From Anaeromonas sp052088025 (GTDB lineage Bacteria > Bacillota > Clostridia > Tissierellales > SIT17), in NCBI RefSeq assembly GCF_052088025.1, contig NZ_JBQCYD010000009.1, positions 1 through 64,000 on the forward strand: a stretch of 64,000 bases of DNA, in the 5' to 3' direction. Every line of letters begins with the position of its first letter. The stretch's first letter is position 1. The position numbers and the translations under genes are program-made. Below are positions 9,434 through 17,844 of this stretch, in pieces. The notes under the pieces were generated by a model that ran no database searches, was not told where the DNA came from, and saw only the letters and a program-made list of their open reading frames with translations.

Positions 9434-10591
9434 CTACATCTTCCTCTCATACACTACTTTTCCATCTACAATTGTCATATATATATTAAAGTCATCATCT
9501 ATTACAGTGATATTTGCTCTTTTACCTTTTTTTATACTACCTATTTGATCATCCATATTCATAGCTTTTGCTGGAATTATTGAAGCAAGTCTTATAGCTT
9601 CATATAGATTGATACCTGTAGCTTCTTTTATATTTTTTACACCATTTTTTATTTTAAGTGTACTTCCTGCAAGTGAGCCATTTTCTGTTCTAGCTATTGA
9701 ATCTTTGACAATTACTTCAAGTTCTCCTAGAGAATATTTACCATCAGATAGTCCGCCTGCTCTCATGCAATCACTTATTAAATATAATTTATCATTATCT
9801 TTTTTAAGTCTATGAAGTATTCTCATAACTGCTGGATTTACATGAATATTATCTGCTATAAGTTCAGCATAAATGTCTTTATTATCCATTATAGCTCCTA
9901 CAACCCCAGGATTTCTATGATGAAGTCCTGTCATTCCATTAAAAGTATGAACTCCTATTTTTGCTCCATTTTTAATAGCTTCTATGGTCTGTTCATATGT
10001 CGCATTTGTATGACCTATTGAAGTTTCAACATTATTTTCTTTTAAATACTTTATAATTTCAGCTGAATTTTCCTTTTCTGGAGCTATTGTAACTATCTTC
10101 ACATTACCTTTTCCCAAAGCAACTAAATGCTTTATTTCATCTAATTTAAGTTCACGCATGAATTTTACAGGGTGAGCTCCCTTATGTTCTTCAGTTAAAT
10201 AAGGTCCTTCTAAATATATACCTAAAACTTCTGCACCATTTAATCCCTTTTCTTTTGAATCTACTACATTTTCTATAGCATTTTCAATCTTTTTTATAGG
10301 TGCTGTAAGGGTTGTAGCTAAAAATGATGTTACCCCATTTTTTGCAAGATACTTGGATATAGAATCAAGTGAATCAAAATCTGCATCCATAGTGTCATAT
10401 CCATCTGCTCCATGAATATGAAGATCTATAAGTCCTGGAATTATCTTTAAATCACATGCATCTATAACCTTTAATTTTTCATCATTTGAATTTGATATAT
10501 TTTCTATTTTTCCATCATTTATAGTCATATAGCTATTTTCTAAGATTCCATCTTCTGCATATATCTCTTTTGATTTTATAGCATATCTCAT
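9434..10591 (-). CDS. agaA: N-acetylgalactosamine-6-phosphate deacetylase (AgaA/NagA family)
   Basis: An amidohydrolase-fold enzyme removing acetate from N-acetylhexosamine 6-phosphate. The metal and catalytic motifs are DLHIHGADGYD (about 58-68), YLEGPYL, GHTNATY, VHTFNGM and the catalytic Asp in YLISD. Sequence alone does not separate GlcNAc from GalNAc phosphate; the aga operon argues for GalNAc 6-phosphate. A GTG nine bases upstream is in frame, but the ribosome site GGAAAGG fits the ATG at 10591 best. It lies between the PTS EIIA gene and the aldolase. Confidence 0.88.
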   Translation of the reverse strand: MRYAIKSKEIYAEDGILENSYMTINDGKIENISNSNDEKLKVIDACDLKIIPGLIDLHIHGADGYDTMDADFDSLDSISKYLAKNGVTSFLATTLTAPIKKIENAIENVVDSKEKGLNGAEVLGIYLEGPYLTEEHKGAHPVKFMRELKLDEIKHLVALGKGNVKIVTIAPEKENSAEIIKYLKENNVETSIGHTNATYEQTIEAIKNGAKIGVHTFNGMTGLHHRNPGVVGAIMDNKDIYAELIADNIHVNPAVMRILHRLKKDNDKLYLISDCMRAGGLSDGKYSLGELEVIVKDSIARTENGSLAGSTLKIKNGVKNIKEATGINLYEAIRLASIIPAKAMNMDDQIGSIKKGKRANITVIDDDFNIYMTIVDGKVVYERKM

Positions 10592-10606
10592 ACTAATCAC
10601 CTTTCC

Positions 10607-11032
10607 TTAAATACCATCATCTTCTAATTCTTGTTTTTCTTTTTTCTTCATTTCAAAAGTTACTATTTGTTTTTTACCAGTATCCATTGCTCTTTCTTTA
10701 AGTTCTACCAAATCTACATTTTCCCTATCAAATAATATCTCCATTATCATAGGTACATTTGTACCTGCTATTACTTCTATACCCTCATTTTCCATTGATA
10801 ATTCTACACTCATCTTAAAAGGTGAGCCTCCTGGAATATCTGTAAATATTAGTGTTCCTTCTGCATTCATATTATCTATGGCTTTTTTTATATTGTTTTT
10901 TAAATCATCTGTTGAATCACTTTCTAAAAAATCTACTGTTTCTACTAGTTCTTGCTTTCCTGCTACAAGTTCTATTACTGAATTTAGTCCTTTTGCAAAT
11001 TCACCATGACCTGCTATTATTAAAGCTATCAT
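10607..11032 (-). CDS. PTS EIIA component, mannose family (AgaF-like)
   Basis: A 141-residue cytoplasmic phosphocarrier. The start MIALIIAGHGEFAKGL carries the histidine (His9) that HPr phosphorylates, and TDIPGGSPF is the second family hallmark. It passes phosphate to the EIIB protein encoded 1.7 kb upstream. The C-terminal tail is charged (KKKEKQELEDD) and probably free. In the operon it follows EIID across a perfect 26-bp palindrome. Confidence 0.92.
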   Translation of the reverse strand: MIALIIAGHGEFAKGLNSVIELVAGKQELVETVDFLESDSTDDLKNNIKKAIDNMNAEGTLIFTDIPGGSPFKMSVELSMENEGIEVIAGTNVPMIMEILFDRENVDLVELKERAMDTGKKQIVTFEMKKKEKQELEDDGI

Positions 11033-11054
11033 AATCTTACTCCTTTCATTTAAA

Positions 11055-11080
11055 ATATGGAAGGCAATTGCCTTCCATAT
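11055..11080 (-). repeat. Perfect 26-bp intercistronic palindrome
   Basis: ATATGGAAGGCAA/TTGCCTTCCATAT lies between EIID and EIIA. No T run follows that would make it a convincing full terminator, so it may set RNA processing or partial termination inside the operon. Confidence 0.7.
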
Positions 11081-11092
11081 TAATTTATATTA

Positions 11093-11935
11093 TTAAAATA
11101 ATCCTAAATACTGTCCTGCTACACCAAATACTACTGTAATACCAATAAGTGCAAGTGGTGACCAACCTTTTTTAAGTAGGAAATACATTAGGAATGCATA
11201 TCCAAGTGGAAGCATCTTAGGCATAATTTGATCTAATACACCTTCTTGAAGATTAACTTCTGCCTCTCCTGCTTTTATTACTACATCTAATTTTAAGTTA
11301 ATATATGAAGCAATTAAAGCACCTACAACTGTAAGACCAAGTATCGATGCTGCACGTGATACTAATTTGGTGCTTTCCTTTAATATTCCTATTGAATTAA
11401 CGCCGGTTCTATATCCATAATACATTAGGCCAAATCTAAGACCAAAGTGGACTACATTAAACAATATGAGGAAAATTATAGGTCCTGCAACACTACCATC
11501 AATTGCAAGTGATGCTCCTATACCTGCTGCTATTGGAAGGAGTGTCAGCCAGAAAAGTGCATCTCCTATTCCACCAAGAGGTCCCATTGTTGCTACCTTT
11601 ATACCACGAATTGTGTCAGTATCATTTTTATTACCTTCCATTGCTGCAACTATTCCCATTACAAATGTTACAAGGAATGGATGAGTGTTGAAGAATTCCA
11701 TATGCATCTTCATAGATTTTGATAAATCTTCTTTTTCCTTATGAATCTTTTCAAGCGCTGGACTCATTCCATATAACCAACCTGCAGCTTGCATTCTTTC
11801 ATAGTTAAATGATGCTTGTAAAAGTAATGATCTCCAAGCCATCTTAGTTAAAGTCTTTCTATCTAACTCTACAGGCCTTTGATCCTTATATTCTGGATTA
11901 ACAACTAATTCTTCTCTATTCACATTAGATTCCAT
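11093..11935 (-). CDS. PTS EIID component, mannose family (GalNAc-specific type)
   Basis: A membrane component of the mannose-family PTS channel, 280 residues from the ATG at 11935. A longer frame exists upstream, but GAGGAGG lies 8 bases before 11935 and the extension is a histidine-rich shadow of the EIIC end. Seen: MAWRSLLLQASFNYERMQAAG, the GIKVATMGPLGGIGDALFW loop typical of EIID, then C-terminal hydrophobic segments. The start overlaps the EIIC stop by 11 bases, indicating coupled translation. It forms the translocator with EIIC. Confidence 0.93.
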   Translation of the reverse strand: MESNVNREELVVNPEYKDQRPVELDRKTLTKMAWRSLLLQASFNYERMQAAGWLYGMSPALEKIHKEKEDLSKSMKMHMEFFNTHPFLVTFVMGIVAAMEGNKNDTDTIRGIKVATMGPLGGIGDALFWLTLLPIAAGIGASLAIDGSVAGPIIFLILFNVVHFGLRFGLMYYGYRTGVNSIGILKESTKLVSRAASILGLTVVGALIASYINLKLDVVIKAGEAEVNLQEGVLDQIMPKMLPLGYAFLMYFLLKKGWSPLALIGITVVFGVAGQYLGLF

Positions 11936-12695
11936 CTGTATATACCTCCTCATTGCGTGGTGGTGGTGTGTTTGTTTTATCTTTATTATTATAGAAATCA
12001 TACATTGCTATTGCAGCTCCTATAAGTGCTACTGCAAGTATTGGTAATTCTAAATATGCAACTAATACAAATCCTATAATCAAAAATGCTATATATTGTG
12101 TCTTAAACATTACCTTAAGAAGTAGTGCAAAACCTATAGCTGGCATGATTCCACCCGCTGTAGAAAGTCCATCTATAAATGTTTGTGGTAACATGTTTAC
12201 TACTGTTTCCGCAGTATCTGCTCCAAAATAAATTGGTAAGAATACAACTATAAAATATGATACAAATAAAATTGCAAGTCCTAAATAATTAATCCTATCA
12301 ATACCCTTTAAATTTGCATTTTCTGCATATTCATCAGCCTTATGCATTACTGGTGAAAAAGCTGTAAATAAAAGTGTAACTCCTGCTTGTGCTGCTACTG
12401 CAAATGGTACTGCTATTCCTACTGCAACTTCCGGTTCTAAATTTGCAAGTATTGCAAATGCTGCACCAATGATACCTCCAACTACAACGTTTGGTGGTTG
12501 TGCTCCTGCAAGTGGTGCCATACCCATCCAAACAAGTTCAAGCATACCACCTGTTATAAGTCCTGTTTGCACATCTCCAAGTATAAGACCGACTACAAGT
12601 CCAGATACAAGAGGTCTGTGAATATGTGTAAGACCGTTAAATAAGTCAATACCAGCTATTCCAGCCCATAGTGCTAAAAGTAAAGCTTGTAACAT
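11925..12695 (-). CDS. PTS EIIC component, mannose/sorbose family (AgaW-like)
   Basis: A 256-residue membrane protein forming, with EIID, the sugar-translocating channel. Seen: WAGIAGIDLFNGLTHIHRPL near the N-terminus, GLVVGLILGDVQTGLITGG and LELVWMG, which mark the EIIC mannose family, followed by hydrophobic helices and a short polar tail. It follows EIIB after a 66-base gap that carries a palindrome, and overlaps EIID. Confidence 0.93.
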   Translation of the reverse strand: MLQALLLALWAGIAGIDLFNGLTHIHRPLVSGLVVGLILGDVQTGLITGGMLELVWMGMAPLAGAQPPNVVVGGIIGAAFAILANLEPEVAVGIAVPFAVAAQAGVTLLFTAFSPVMHKADEYAENANLKGIDRINYLGLAILFVSYFIVVFLPIYFGADTAETVVNMLPQTFIDGLSTAGGIMPAIGFALLLKVMFKTQYIAFLIIGFVLVAYLELPILAVALIGAAIAMYDFYNNKDKTNTPPPRNEEVYTDGI

Positions 12696-12722
12696 TTATA
12701 TTACCTCCTTTTATTTAGCCAG

Positions 12723-12745
12723 AGCCTTGGGACTTAAAGTCCCAA
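12723..12745 (-). repeat. Intercistronic palindrome between EIIB and EIIC
   Basis: TTGGGACTT and AAGTCCCAA form a stem around one central base, flanked by imperfect outer pairing (CCAGA...TCTGG). No T run follows. It could separate expression of the soluble and membrane PTS parts. Confidence 0.65.
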
Positions 12746-12761
12746 AAGTTCTGGATATAAT

Positions 12762-13238
12762 CTAAATCATGTCTAATATATCTTTGTTCCTCTTATCATC
12801 AGGAACTTTTCTCATATCAAATGTTACTCCTAATTCATTTAATTCTTTGAAAGTCTTTTTATCATCTTCATCTACAGATATAGTAGAAGATAACTGTTCT
12901 TTTCCTTCAGCATAATGCATATTTCCTATATTAACTTCTTTTATAGGCACTCCACCTTTTACAAGTGTAAGTACATCTTGTGGTGTTTCAACTACAATAA
13001 AGATCTTTTGTCTATCTGCTGCCTTGTGAATTACATCAATTGTCTTTTGAAGTGTAAAAAATCTAGTTTGTACAGTATCAGGTAATACCATATCCATTAA
13101 GTTTTGTCTTACCTCATCTTGTGCAACCTTATCATTTGCAACTAATACTAAGTTAGCTCCTAAGAAACTAGTCCATGTAACACCAACCTGACCGTGAACA
13201 AGCCTGTTATCTATTCTTGTAAGTAAAATATTTGCCAT
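12762..13238 (-). CDS. PTS EIIB component, mannose family (AgaV-like)
   Basis: A 158-residue cytoplasmic protein that takes phosphate from EIIA and gives it to the incoming sugar. The start ANILLTRIDNRLVHGQVG contains the active histidine (His14). VANDKVAQDEVRQNLMDM and VNIGNMHYAEGKEQLS are family hallmarks seen in GalNAc-type EIIB. A TTG one codon upstream also reads in frame; the ATG at 13238 has GGAG at the right distance. Confidence 0.93.
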   Translation of the reverse strand: MANILLTRIDNRLVHGQVGVTWTSFLGANLVLVANDKVAQDEVRQNLMDMVLPDTVQTRFFTLQKTIDVIHKAADRQKIFIVVETPQDVLTLVKGGVPIKEVNIGNMHYAEGKEQLSSTISVDEDDKKTFKELNELGVTFDMRKVPDDKRNKDILDMI

Positions 13239-13268
13239 CAAATCACTCCTTTAATTTTTTAGAAAAAT

Positions 13269-14450
13269 TTATTTGTTGTATGGGTATATGCTTACCCCTT
13301 TTACTACTCTATTAACACTTCCATCAGGACTAGGATTATCTGGATTTATACCAGTGCCTAATGATTTTAATACTGAAATTACTTGTGGAACAATTACATA
13401 ATCAATTGCTAAATATGCCTTATCTAATTTTAGTTCGCTCTCATTTAAAGCTATATGATAATGACTTAAATCATCTACTTCTTCTGAATATGTTTCAGAT
13501 ACAGCTAAAACTTTATATTTACTATCAGGATTATATAATTCTTTTAATAAATCAATTTCATATCTTCTAGTATATTCATCACGAGATAAATACATTACAA
13601 TAAGTGTTTGGTCATCCATTATAGACTTAGGACCATGTCTAAATCCTAGTGGAGTATCATATTTTGTAACAATATCTCCTTGTGTAAGTTCAAGTAATTT
13701 TAATGATGACTCACGTGCTAAACCATAAAATGCACCAGCTCCAAGATAAACTATCTTTTTAAAATTAGAATTTGAGATACTTTCTATCATTTCAGTATCA
13801 TCTAATAATTCTTCTCCTATAGTAAATAATTTGTTTATATCTTTTTTCTTATTATCTAAATTTTCTAAATCAAAAATCATAAGTGAAGATAAAACCATAG
13901 AAGTATAGCTACTTGTCATAGCAAATCCCTTATCATTTGATTCTTCTGGTAATATGATAGATTTATCTGTCTTTGGATTTATATTTTTAGCTAATTTTCC
14001 ATCTTTATTACAAGTTATTACTATTTGATATAATTCATCTACTAAATCTTCTGCAAGTTTTATTGTAGCGACAGATTCAGGACTATTTCCAGAACGTGCA
14101 AAAGATATTAAAAGTGTCGGAATATCTTTTTTCAAATAAGCTTCAGGATCTGCTACTATGTCTGTTGTATGAAGTGATTCTACATCTAAATTTAATTTCT
14201 TTTTGATGCTTGGTACAACAGTATCTCCTATAAATCCTGAAGTTCCAGCTCCTGTAAATATAATTTTTAAATCTTTCTTATTTAGTATAGGATTTAAAAA
14301 GGCTTTTAATTCATCTCTTTTAGATTCTACTATTTTAAAAGTATCTCTCCATACTGAAGGTTGATTATATATTTCTGAAGATGTAATATATCCCCCTTCA
14401 CTTTTAAGTTTTTCTACATTGTTACCAAAAATTTTATCCAATTCATTCAC
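13269..14450 (-). CDS. agaS: AgaS: galactosamine-6-phosphate deaminase/isomerase (double SIS domain)
   Basis: A 393-residue enzyme with two sugar-isomerase (SIS) domains. The first shows IFTGAGTSGFIGD and ISFARSGNSPESVATI, the second YLGAGAFYGLARESSLKLLELT and the GFRHGPKSIMDD phosphosugar site. AgaS converts galactosamine 6-phosphate to tagatose 6-phosphate and ammonia, linking the deacetylase to the tagatose branch. GGAG is only a few bases from the ATG. First enzyme gene after the regulator. Confidence 0.9.
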   Translation of the reverse strand: MNELDKIFGNNVEKLKSEGGYITSSEIYNQPSVWRDTFKIVESKRDELKAFLNPILNKKDLKIIFTGAGTSGFIGDTVVPSIKKKLNLDVESLHTTDIVADPEAYLKKDIPTLLISFARSGNSPESVATIKLAEDLVDELYQIVITCNKDGKLAKNINPKTDKSIILPEESNDKGFAMTSSYTSMVLSSLMIFDLENLDNKKKDINKLFTIGEELLDDTEMIESISNSNFKKIVYLGAGAFYGLARESSLKLLELTQGDIVTKYDTPLGFRHGPKSIMDDQTLIVMYLSRDEYTRRYEIDLLKELYNPDSKYKVLAVSETYSEEVDDLSHYHIALNESELKLDKAYLAIDYVIVPQVISVLKSLGTGINPDNPSPDGSVNRVVKGVSIYPYNK

Positions 14451-14458
14451 TCCTAGTT

Positions 14459-15190
14459 TTATTTTTCTAGCATTACTCTATATTCAAATTTATCTCCTCG
14501 CGCTATACCTACTGTATATTCAATGACTGTTTGATTTTCATAAGTGTATCTTTCAATCATCATGCCTGGTACCTTCCTACTAACATCTAATATCTCTGCT
14601 TCAACTTTTCTGGTATTAACTGGTTTAAACCTCTCTTCTGCCTTTGAAAATTCTACATCATATTTTTCTCTAAAAATATCATACATTGGCTTTTCTTCTA
14701 ATTCATTTCTAGTTAAATCAGGAAATCTAGACTCTGGTAAATATGAAGTTTCTAGCATAATAGGTTCATCATCTGCAAGTCTTAATCTTGTAAACTTATA
14801 TAAATCTTCATTTATTTTAATACCCAGTTTCCTAGCTAATTTTTCATCGCTTTTAATTTTTTGAAAATCTAATACTTTGGAACTTGGATGTTTTCCTATT
14901 TTTTTCATTTCATCTGTAAAACTATAAAAATTAAGTAAATCTTGTTTAAAAGATTTAGAAGATACAAATATTCCTTTTCCATGCTCTTTATAAATATAAC
15001 CATCTTTTTCAAGTTCATTCATTGCTTGCCTTACAGTAGAGCGGCTAATATCGAACCTTTCGCATAGTTCTCTTTCCGAAGGCAATTTGTCGTACTCATC
15101 AAAAGTTCCCTTTTTTATATCTCTAGTTATTATTTCATATAACTGATAATATAAAGGCAATTTATTGCTTTTATCTATTTCTACCACCAT
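14459..15190 (-). CDS. GntR-family regulator with UTRA ligand domain (GalNAc operon)
   Basis: A 243-residue repressor. The N-terminal winged helix shows LPLYYQLYEIITRDIKKG, KLPSERELCERFDISRSTVR and MNELEKDGYIYKEHGKGIFV; the C-terminal UTRA domain begins near residue 95 and shows MLETSYLPESRFPDL and TVIEYTVGIARGDKFEYRV. UTRA proteins bind phosphosugars, so galactosamine or GalNAc phosphate is the likely inducer. It is the first gene of the operon and probably controls itself. The exact start is uncertain between ATG 15190 and the GTG next to it. Confidence 0.9.
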   Translation of the reverse strand: MVVEIDKSNKLPLYYQLYEIITRDIKKGTFDEYDKLPSERELCERFDISRSTVRQAMNELEKDGYIYKEHGKGIFVSSKSFKQDLLNFYSFTDEMKKIGKHPSSKVLDFQKIKSDEKLARKLGIKINEDLYKFTRLRLADDEPIMLETSYLPESRFPDLTRNELEEKPMYDIFREKYDVEFSKAEERFKPVNTRKVEAEILDVSRKVPGMMIERYTYENQTVIEYTVGIARGDKFEYRVMLEK

Positions 15191-15238
15191 ATCACCTTCT
15201 CATGTTGTTATGTTGTGCGTACCAGTTCTTAAGTTAAT

Positions 15239-15265
15239 ATTATAATGAAAAGATAACGTTGTCAA
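15239..15265 (-). promoter_or_regulatory. Likely promoter of the GalNAc operon
   Basis: TTGACA-like TTGACA (15260-15265) and TATAAT (15239-15244) face the GntR gene; the 15-base spacer is short, as in promoters that need help or lie under repression. Downstream, AACTGGTACGCAC (15217-15229 region) may be part of the operator, but no full palindrome is visible. Confidence 0.55.
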
Positions 15266-15324
15266 GTATTTTATTTAATTATATGAAAAAAAATATGAAA
15301 ATATTACTTGATAATTTAAAATAA

Positions 15325-15383
15325 ACTCTTCGACTATTCTCAGAGTGACAATATGGTCATCCTGAGCATAGTCGAAGAATCTT
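15325..15383 (-). repeat. Inverted pair of the dispersed TTCGACTATnCTCAGGATGACA repeat
   Basis: Two copies of a roughly 25-bp repeat face each other, CTTCGACTATTCTCAGAG and its partner CTGAGCATAGTCGAAG, and can form a hairpin. Other copies occur at 16.67, 26.43, 32.2, 38.3 and 38.6 kb. Here it marks the junction between the GalNAc operon and the end of the oxidoreductase gene, and may act as terminator. Confidence 0.8.
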
Positions 15384-16623
15384 ATCTTTGCATAAACTCT
15401 TTTATATCAATGTTTTTATTTACTAATCGTGATTCCTCTGCTGCAAATGCCATTATATGACTTTGCACTGATTTAGATGCAGAAGTAAGTCCATTACCAT
15501 CTTCAGATAGTATTGAAGCTATAAAATCATTCATTATACCTGTATCTCCACCACCATGACCTCCTACTAGAACTTTAGGATTGTAAATTATTCTTTCATT
15601 AGATTCAAATAGTTCTACTTCAATTTCATTTTTACTATCATCTGCTCTGATTTCTCCCTTTGAACCCATAATCTTTATAGTTCTATGAACCTTATTTGTA
15701 AATGCAGATAAATTAAATGTAGCTGTGACTTCATTTTCAAATTCCATTATTGTTGATTGATTATCACATACATTATTGTCACAAAGATATACGCATCTGC
15801 CATATGGACCTTCTTCTAATGCCCTTGTAACTGCTTCTTCTGTTTGTATATCACTTATAACAGTTGTTGGCCAATTACCTATGTTTTTATAATATAATTT
15901 CTTAGCTGAATATGGACATGTCGCCTCTACCTTACAATCTATACACCTTTGCCCTGCACCTTCTGGATGGTTTTCTTCTTTAAAATAAGATAAGTGTCCA
16001 AAAGAAGATATTTTCTTGCAACTTTCCCCTACTAACCACAACAATATATCCATATCATGACAACTTTTTTGTAAAATTAAAGGGCTTGATAAATCCGAGT
16101 TCCTCCAGTTACCACGAACAAAGCTATGAGCAAAGTGAAAATATCCTATATTTTCATTATGAGATATAGTCATGAGTTTTCCAATCTCACCACTATCTAT
16201 AATCTCCTTAATCTTACTAAAAAATGGTGTATATCTAAGAACATGGGCTATTAGAAATACTCTTTCATTTTCCCCAGCAAGTTTTCCAAGCTCCATGCAT
16301 TCATCCTTCTTGTTGGACATAGGCTTTTCAAGTAATATATGATATCCCTTTTTAAGGGCTAATTTAGCTGGTATGAAATGACTACCATCTGGGGTTGCAA
16401 TAACTACTGCATCACAAAATTTGTCTTTTTCTAGTAACTCTTCAAAAGATTCAAAAACATATTTATCATCTATACCATGTCTTTTTTTAAACATATCTCT
16501 TTTTACTTTGTTTGGTTCAGCTACAGCAATAAATTCTATATTTTCTGGATTTTTTATAGCATATTCACCATATATATCCTTGCCCCTTTGTCCTGCTCCA
16601 ATTAAGGCAACTTTTATTTTCAT
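15382..16623 (-). CDS. Gfo/Idh/MocA oxidoreductase with a cysteine-rich insert
   Basis: A 413-residue NAD(P)-dependent dehydrogenase. N-terminal Rossmann motif ALIGAGQRGKDIYGEYA, catalytic LLEKPMSNKKDE (about 95-106), and a substrate-domain HDMDILLWLVG segment with the catalytic His. Between about residues 195 and 275 lie two cysteine groups, RCIDCKVEATCPYS and GRCVYLCDNNVCDN, which look like a metal site and are seen in a subset of the family. It is the last gene of the disaccharide operon, 77 bases after the kinase. A role in modifying a sugar released from the disaccharide is inferred; the substrate is unknown. Confidence 0.8.
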   Translation of the reverse strand: MKIKVALIGAGQRGKDIYGEYAIKNPENIEFIAVAEPNKVKRDMFKKRHGIDDKYVFESFEELLEKDKFCDAVVIATPDGSHFIPAKLALKKGYHILLEKPMSNKKDECMELGKLAGENERVFLIAHVLRYTPFFSKIKEIIDSGEIGKLMTISHNENIGYFHFAHSFVRGNWRNSDLSSPLILQKSCHDMDILLWLVGESCKKISSFGHLSYFKEENHPEGAGQRCIDCKVEATCPYSAKKLYYKNIGNWPTTVISDIQTEEAVTRALEEGPYGRCVYLCDNNVCDNQSTIMEFENEVTATFNLSAFTNKVHRTIKIMGSKGEIRADDSKNEIEVELFESNERIIYNPKVLVGGHGGGDTGIMNDFIASILSEDGNGLTSASKSVQSHIMAFAAEESRLVNKNIDIKEFMQR

Positions 16624-16668
16624 AGACTTATCCCCCTAATCTACTATATTTAGCTTGATTATATCATA

Positions 16669-16695
16669 TGATCCTGAACGCAAGCGAAGAATCTT
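16669..16695 (-). repeat. Single copy of the dispersed CTCAGGATGACA-type repeat
   Basis: ATCCTGAACGCAAGCGAAGA at 16671-16690 is a diverged copy of the repeat, between the kinase and oxidoreductase genes of one operon. Confidence 0.6.
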
Positions 16696-16700
16696 ATCTT

Positions 16701-17669
16701 TTACCTTTCCTTCAACTTTTCAAGTATTTCCTCTTTCACTTCACCAAAGTAAAGTTTACTAGCATATAGGGCTGCTCCCTTTATTGGTGAAAGTATTGGG
16801 GCTATAAGTTCTATATTTGCATCTAACTTATCTAGATAGTCTCTTAGAGGTTCTAATATAAATTTACCTGCCTTAAATACTCCGCCTGAGTATGATACCT
16901 TTATTTTACTATTTTTATCAAAATGAAGCCTTTCTATCACGGTCCTTATGGTTAAGAAATGTTCATATGCGGCCTTCCTATAAATTTCAAGGGCATATAT
17001 ATCCTTTTTTTCTACTGCCTTGGTTAGAATTTTTGCAAGTTTTGCTAATTCACTTCTTTTTATATTTTCATCCTTAGTCATTATATCTATCAAATCAAAG
17101 TCATCTTCTAAGTTAAAATGGTCCTTTAATATATTATACAGGGGGGTTTTTTCTAATCTTCCATCTGACTCTTTTGAAAAATATTCAAGCACTTTTAAAG
17201 CTAGCCAATATGCTGAGCCCTCATCCCCTATAAAATGTCCCCAGCCACTAGCTCTTGCAGTCTTTCCAAACTCATCCATTCCAAATCCTATAGCGCCAGT
17301 TCCTGCCACTATATTTATTCCTGGCATTGCTGCAAGGGATCCTGCCCATCCTACTTCTGAATCATTTCCTATTTTAAAATTAGTCCCCTTTAATATATCC
17401 TCTATTATATCTTCTAAAATAGGCATATCAGCTGATATTTCACCATAGCCTGGTATCCCAAGATAGGAATAATCTATATCATTTATTTTTATATTAGAAG
17501 ACTCACATATGTCATCAACACCTTCTTTTAATACCCTTTTAAATGTATCAAAAGATGTGTTTTTATAATGGCATGTTTCCTTTAATTTTTTAGAAAGCAC
17601 CTCTCCGGTTTCATTTATAAGTATAAATTCAGTAGTGCTTCCCCCGCCATCTACTCCTAAAAAGTTCAA
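16701..17669 (-). CDS. BadF/BadG/BcrA/BcrD-family sugar kinase (N-acetylhexosamine kinase-like)
   Basis: An ASKHA-fold ATPase, 322 residues from a TTG start. The phosphate-1 loop is FLGVDGGGSTTEFILI at the N-terminus, phosphate-2 is INIVAGTGAIGFGMDE and a GWGHFIGDEGSAYWL segment is shared with N-acetylglucosamine kinases. An ATG 18 bases upstream is in frame, but AGAGGTGG would then lie inside the coding region; as a ribosome site it fits the TTG at 17669, giving the usual M-NFLGVDGGG start. In this operon it probably phosphorylates the N-acetylhexosamine freed by the GH112 phosphorylase. The phosphorylated position is not readable. Confidence 0.83.
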   Translation of the reverse strand: MNFLGVDGGGSTTEFILINETGEVLSKKLKETCHYKNTSFDTFKRVLKEGVDDICESSNIKINDIDYSYLGIPGYGEISADMPILEDIIEDILKGTNFKIGNDSEVGWAGSLAAMPGINIVAGTGAIGFGMDEFGKTARASGWGHFIGDEGSAYWLALKVLEYFSKESDGRLEKTPLYNILKDHFNLEDDFDLIDIMTKDENIKRSELAKLAKILTKAVEKKDIYALEIYRKAAYEHFLTIRTVIERLHFDKNSKIKVSYSGGVFKAGKFILEPLRDYLDKLDANIELIAPILSPIKGAALYASKLYFGEVKEEILEKLKER

Positions 17670-17679
17670 AATACCACCT

Positions 17680-17844
17680 CTATGCATATTTTTTATTGTA
17701 TAAATATAGTTCTACTAAAAGACCTGTAAGTCCTATCATCATCATACTAAAGCCTCTTAGGTCATTTATGGTTTGGCCCTTTATTATTAAAAATAGGGGA
17801 ATTACAAAGAATACTCCCGCTAATATGCCTTTAAATTTATCCAT
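17680..17844 (-). CDS. Small membrane protein of the DUF6903 type
   Basis: A 54-residue protein with two hydrophobic segments (GILAGVFFVIPLFLIIKG and FSMMMIGLTGLLVELYLY) and a basic end NKKYA. The ATG at 17844 lies inside the end of the phosphorylase gene region with GGTGAT before it, and the stop is 10 bases before the kinase TTG. Such proteins accompany carbohydrate ABC operons in clostridia; their function is unknown to me. I recall the DUF6903 pattern but cannot search for it. Confidence 0.72.
   Translation of the reverse strand: MDKFKGILAGVFFVIPLFLIIKGQTINDLRGFSMMMIGLTGLLVELYLYNKKYA

Noticed and set aside
11936..12001. Histidine-rich N-terminal extension of EIID
   Set aside because: It is the EIIC 3' end read in another frame; GAGGAGG fits the ATG at 11935.
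15217..15229. Complete GntR operator palindrome before the GalNAc operon
   Set aside because: Only a half-site-like AACTGGTAC is visible, without a convincing second half, so I do not list it as a feature of its own.
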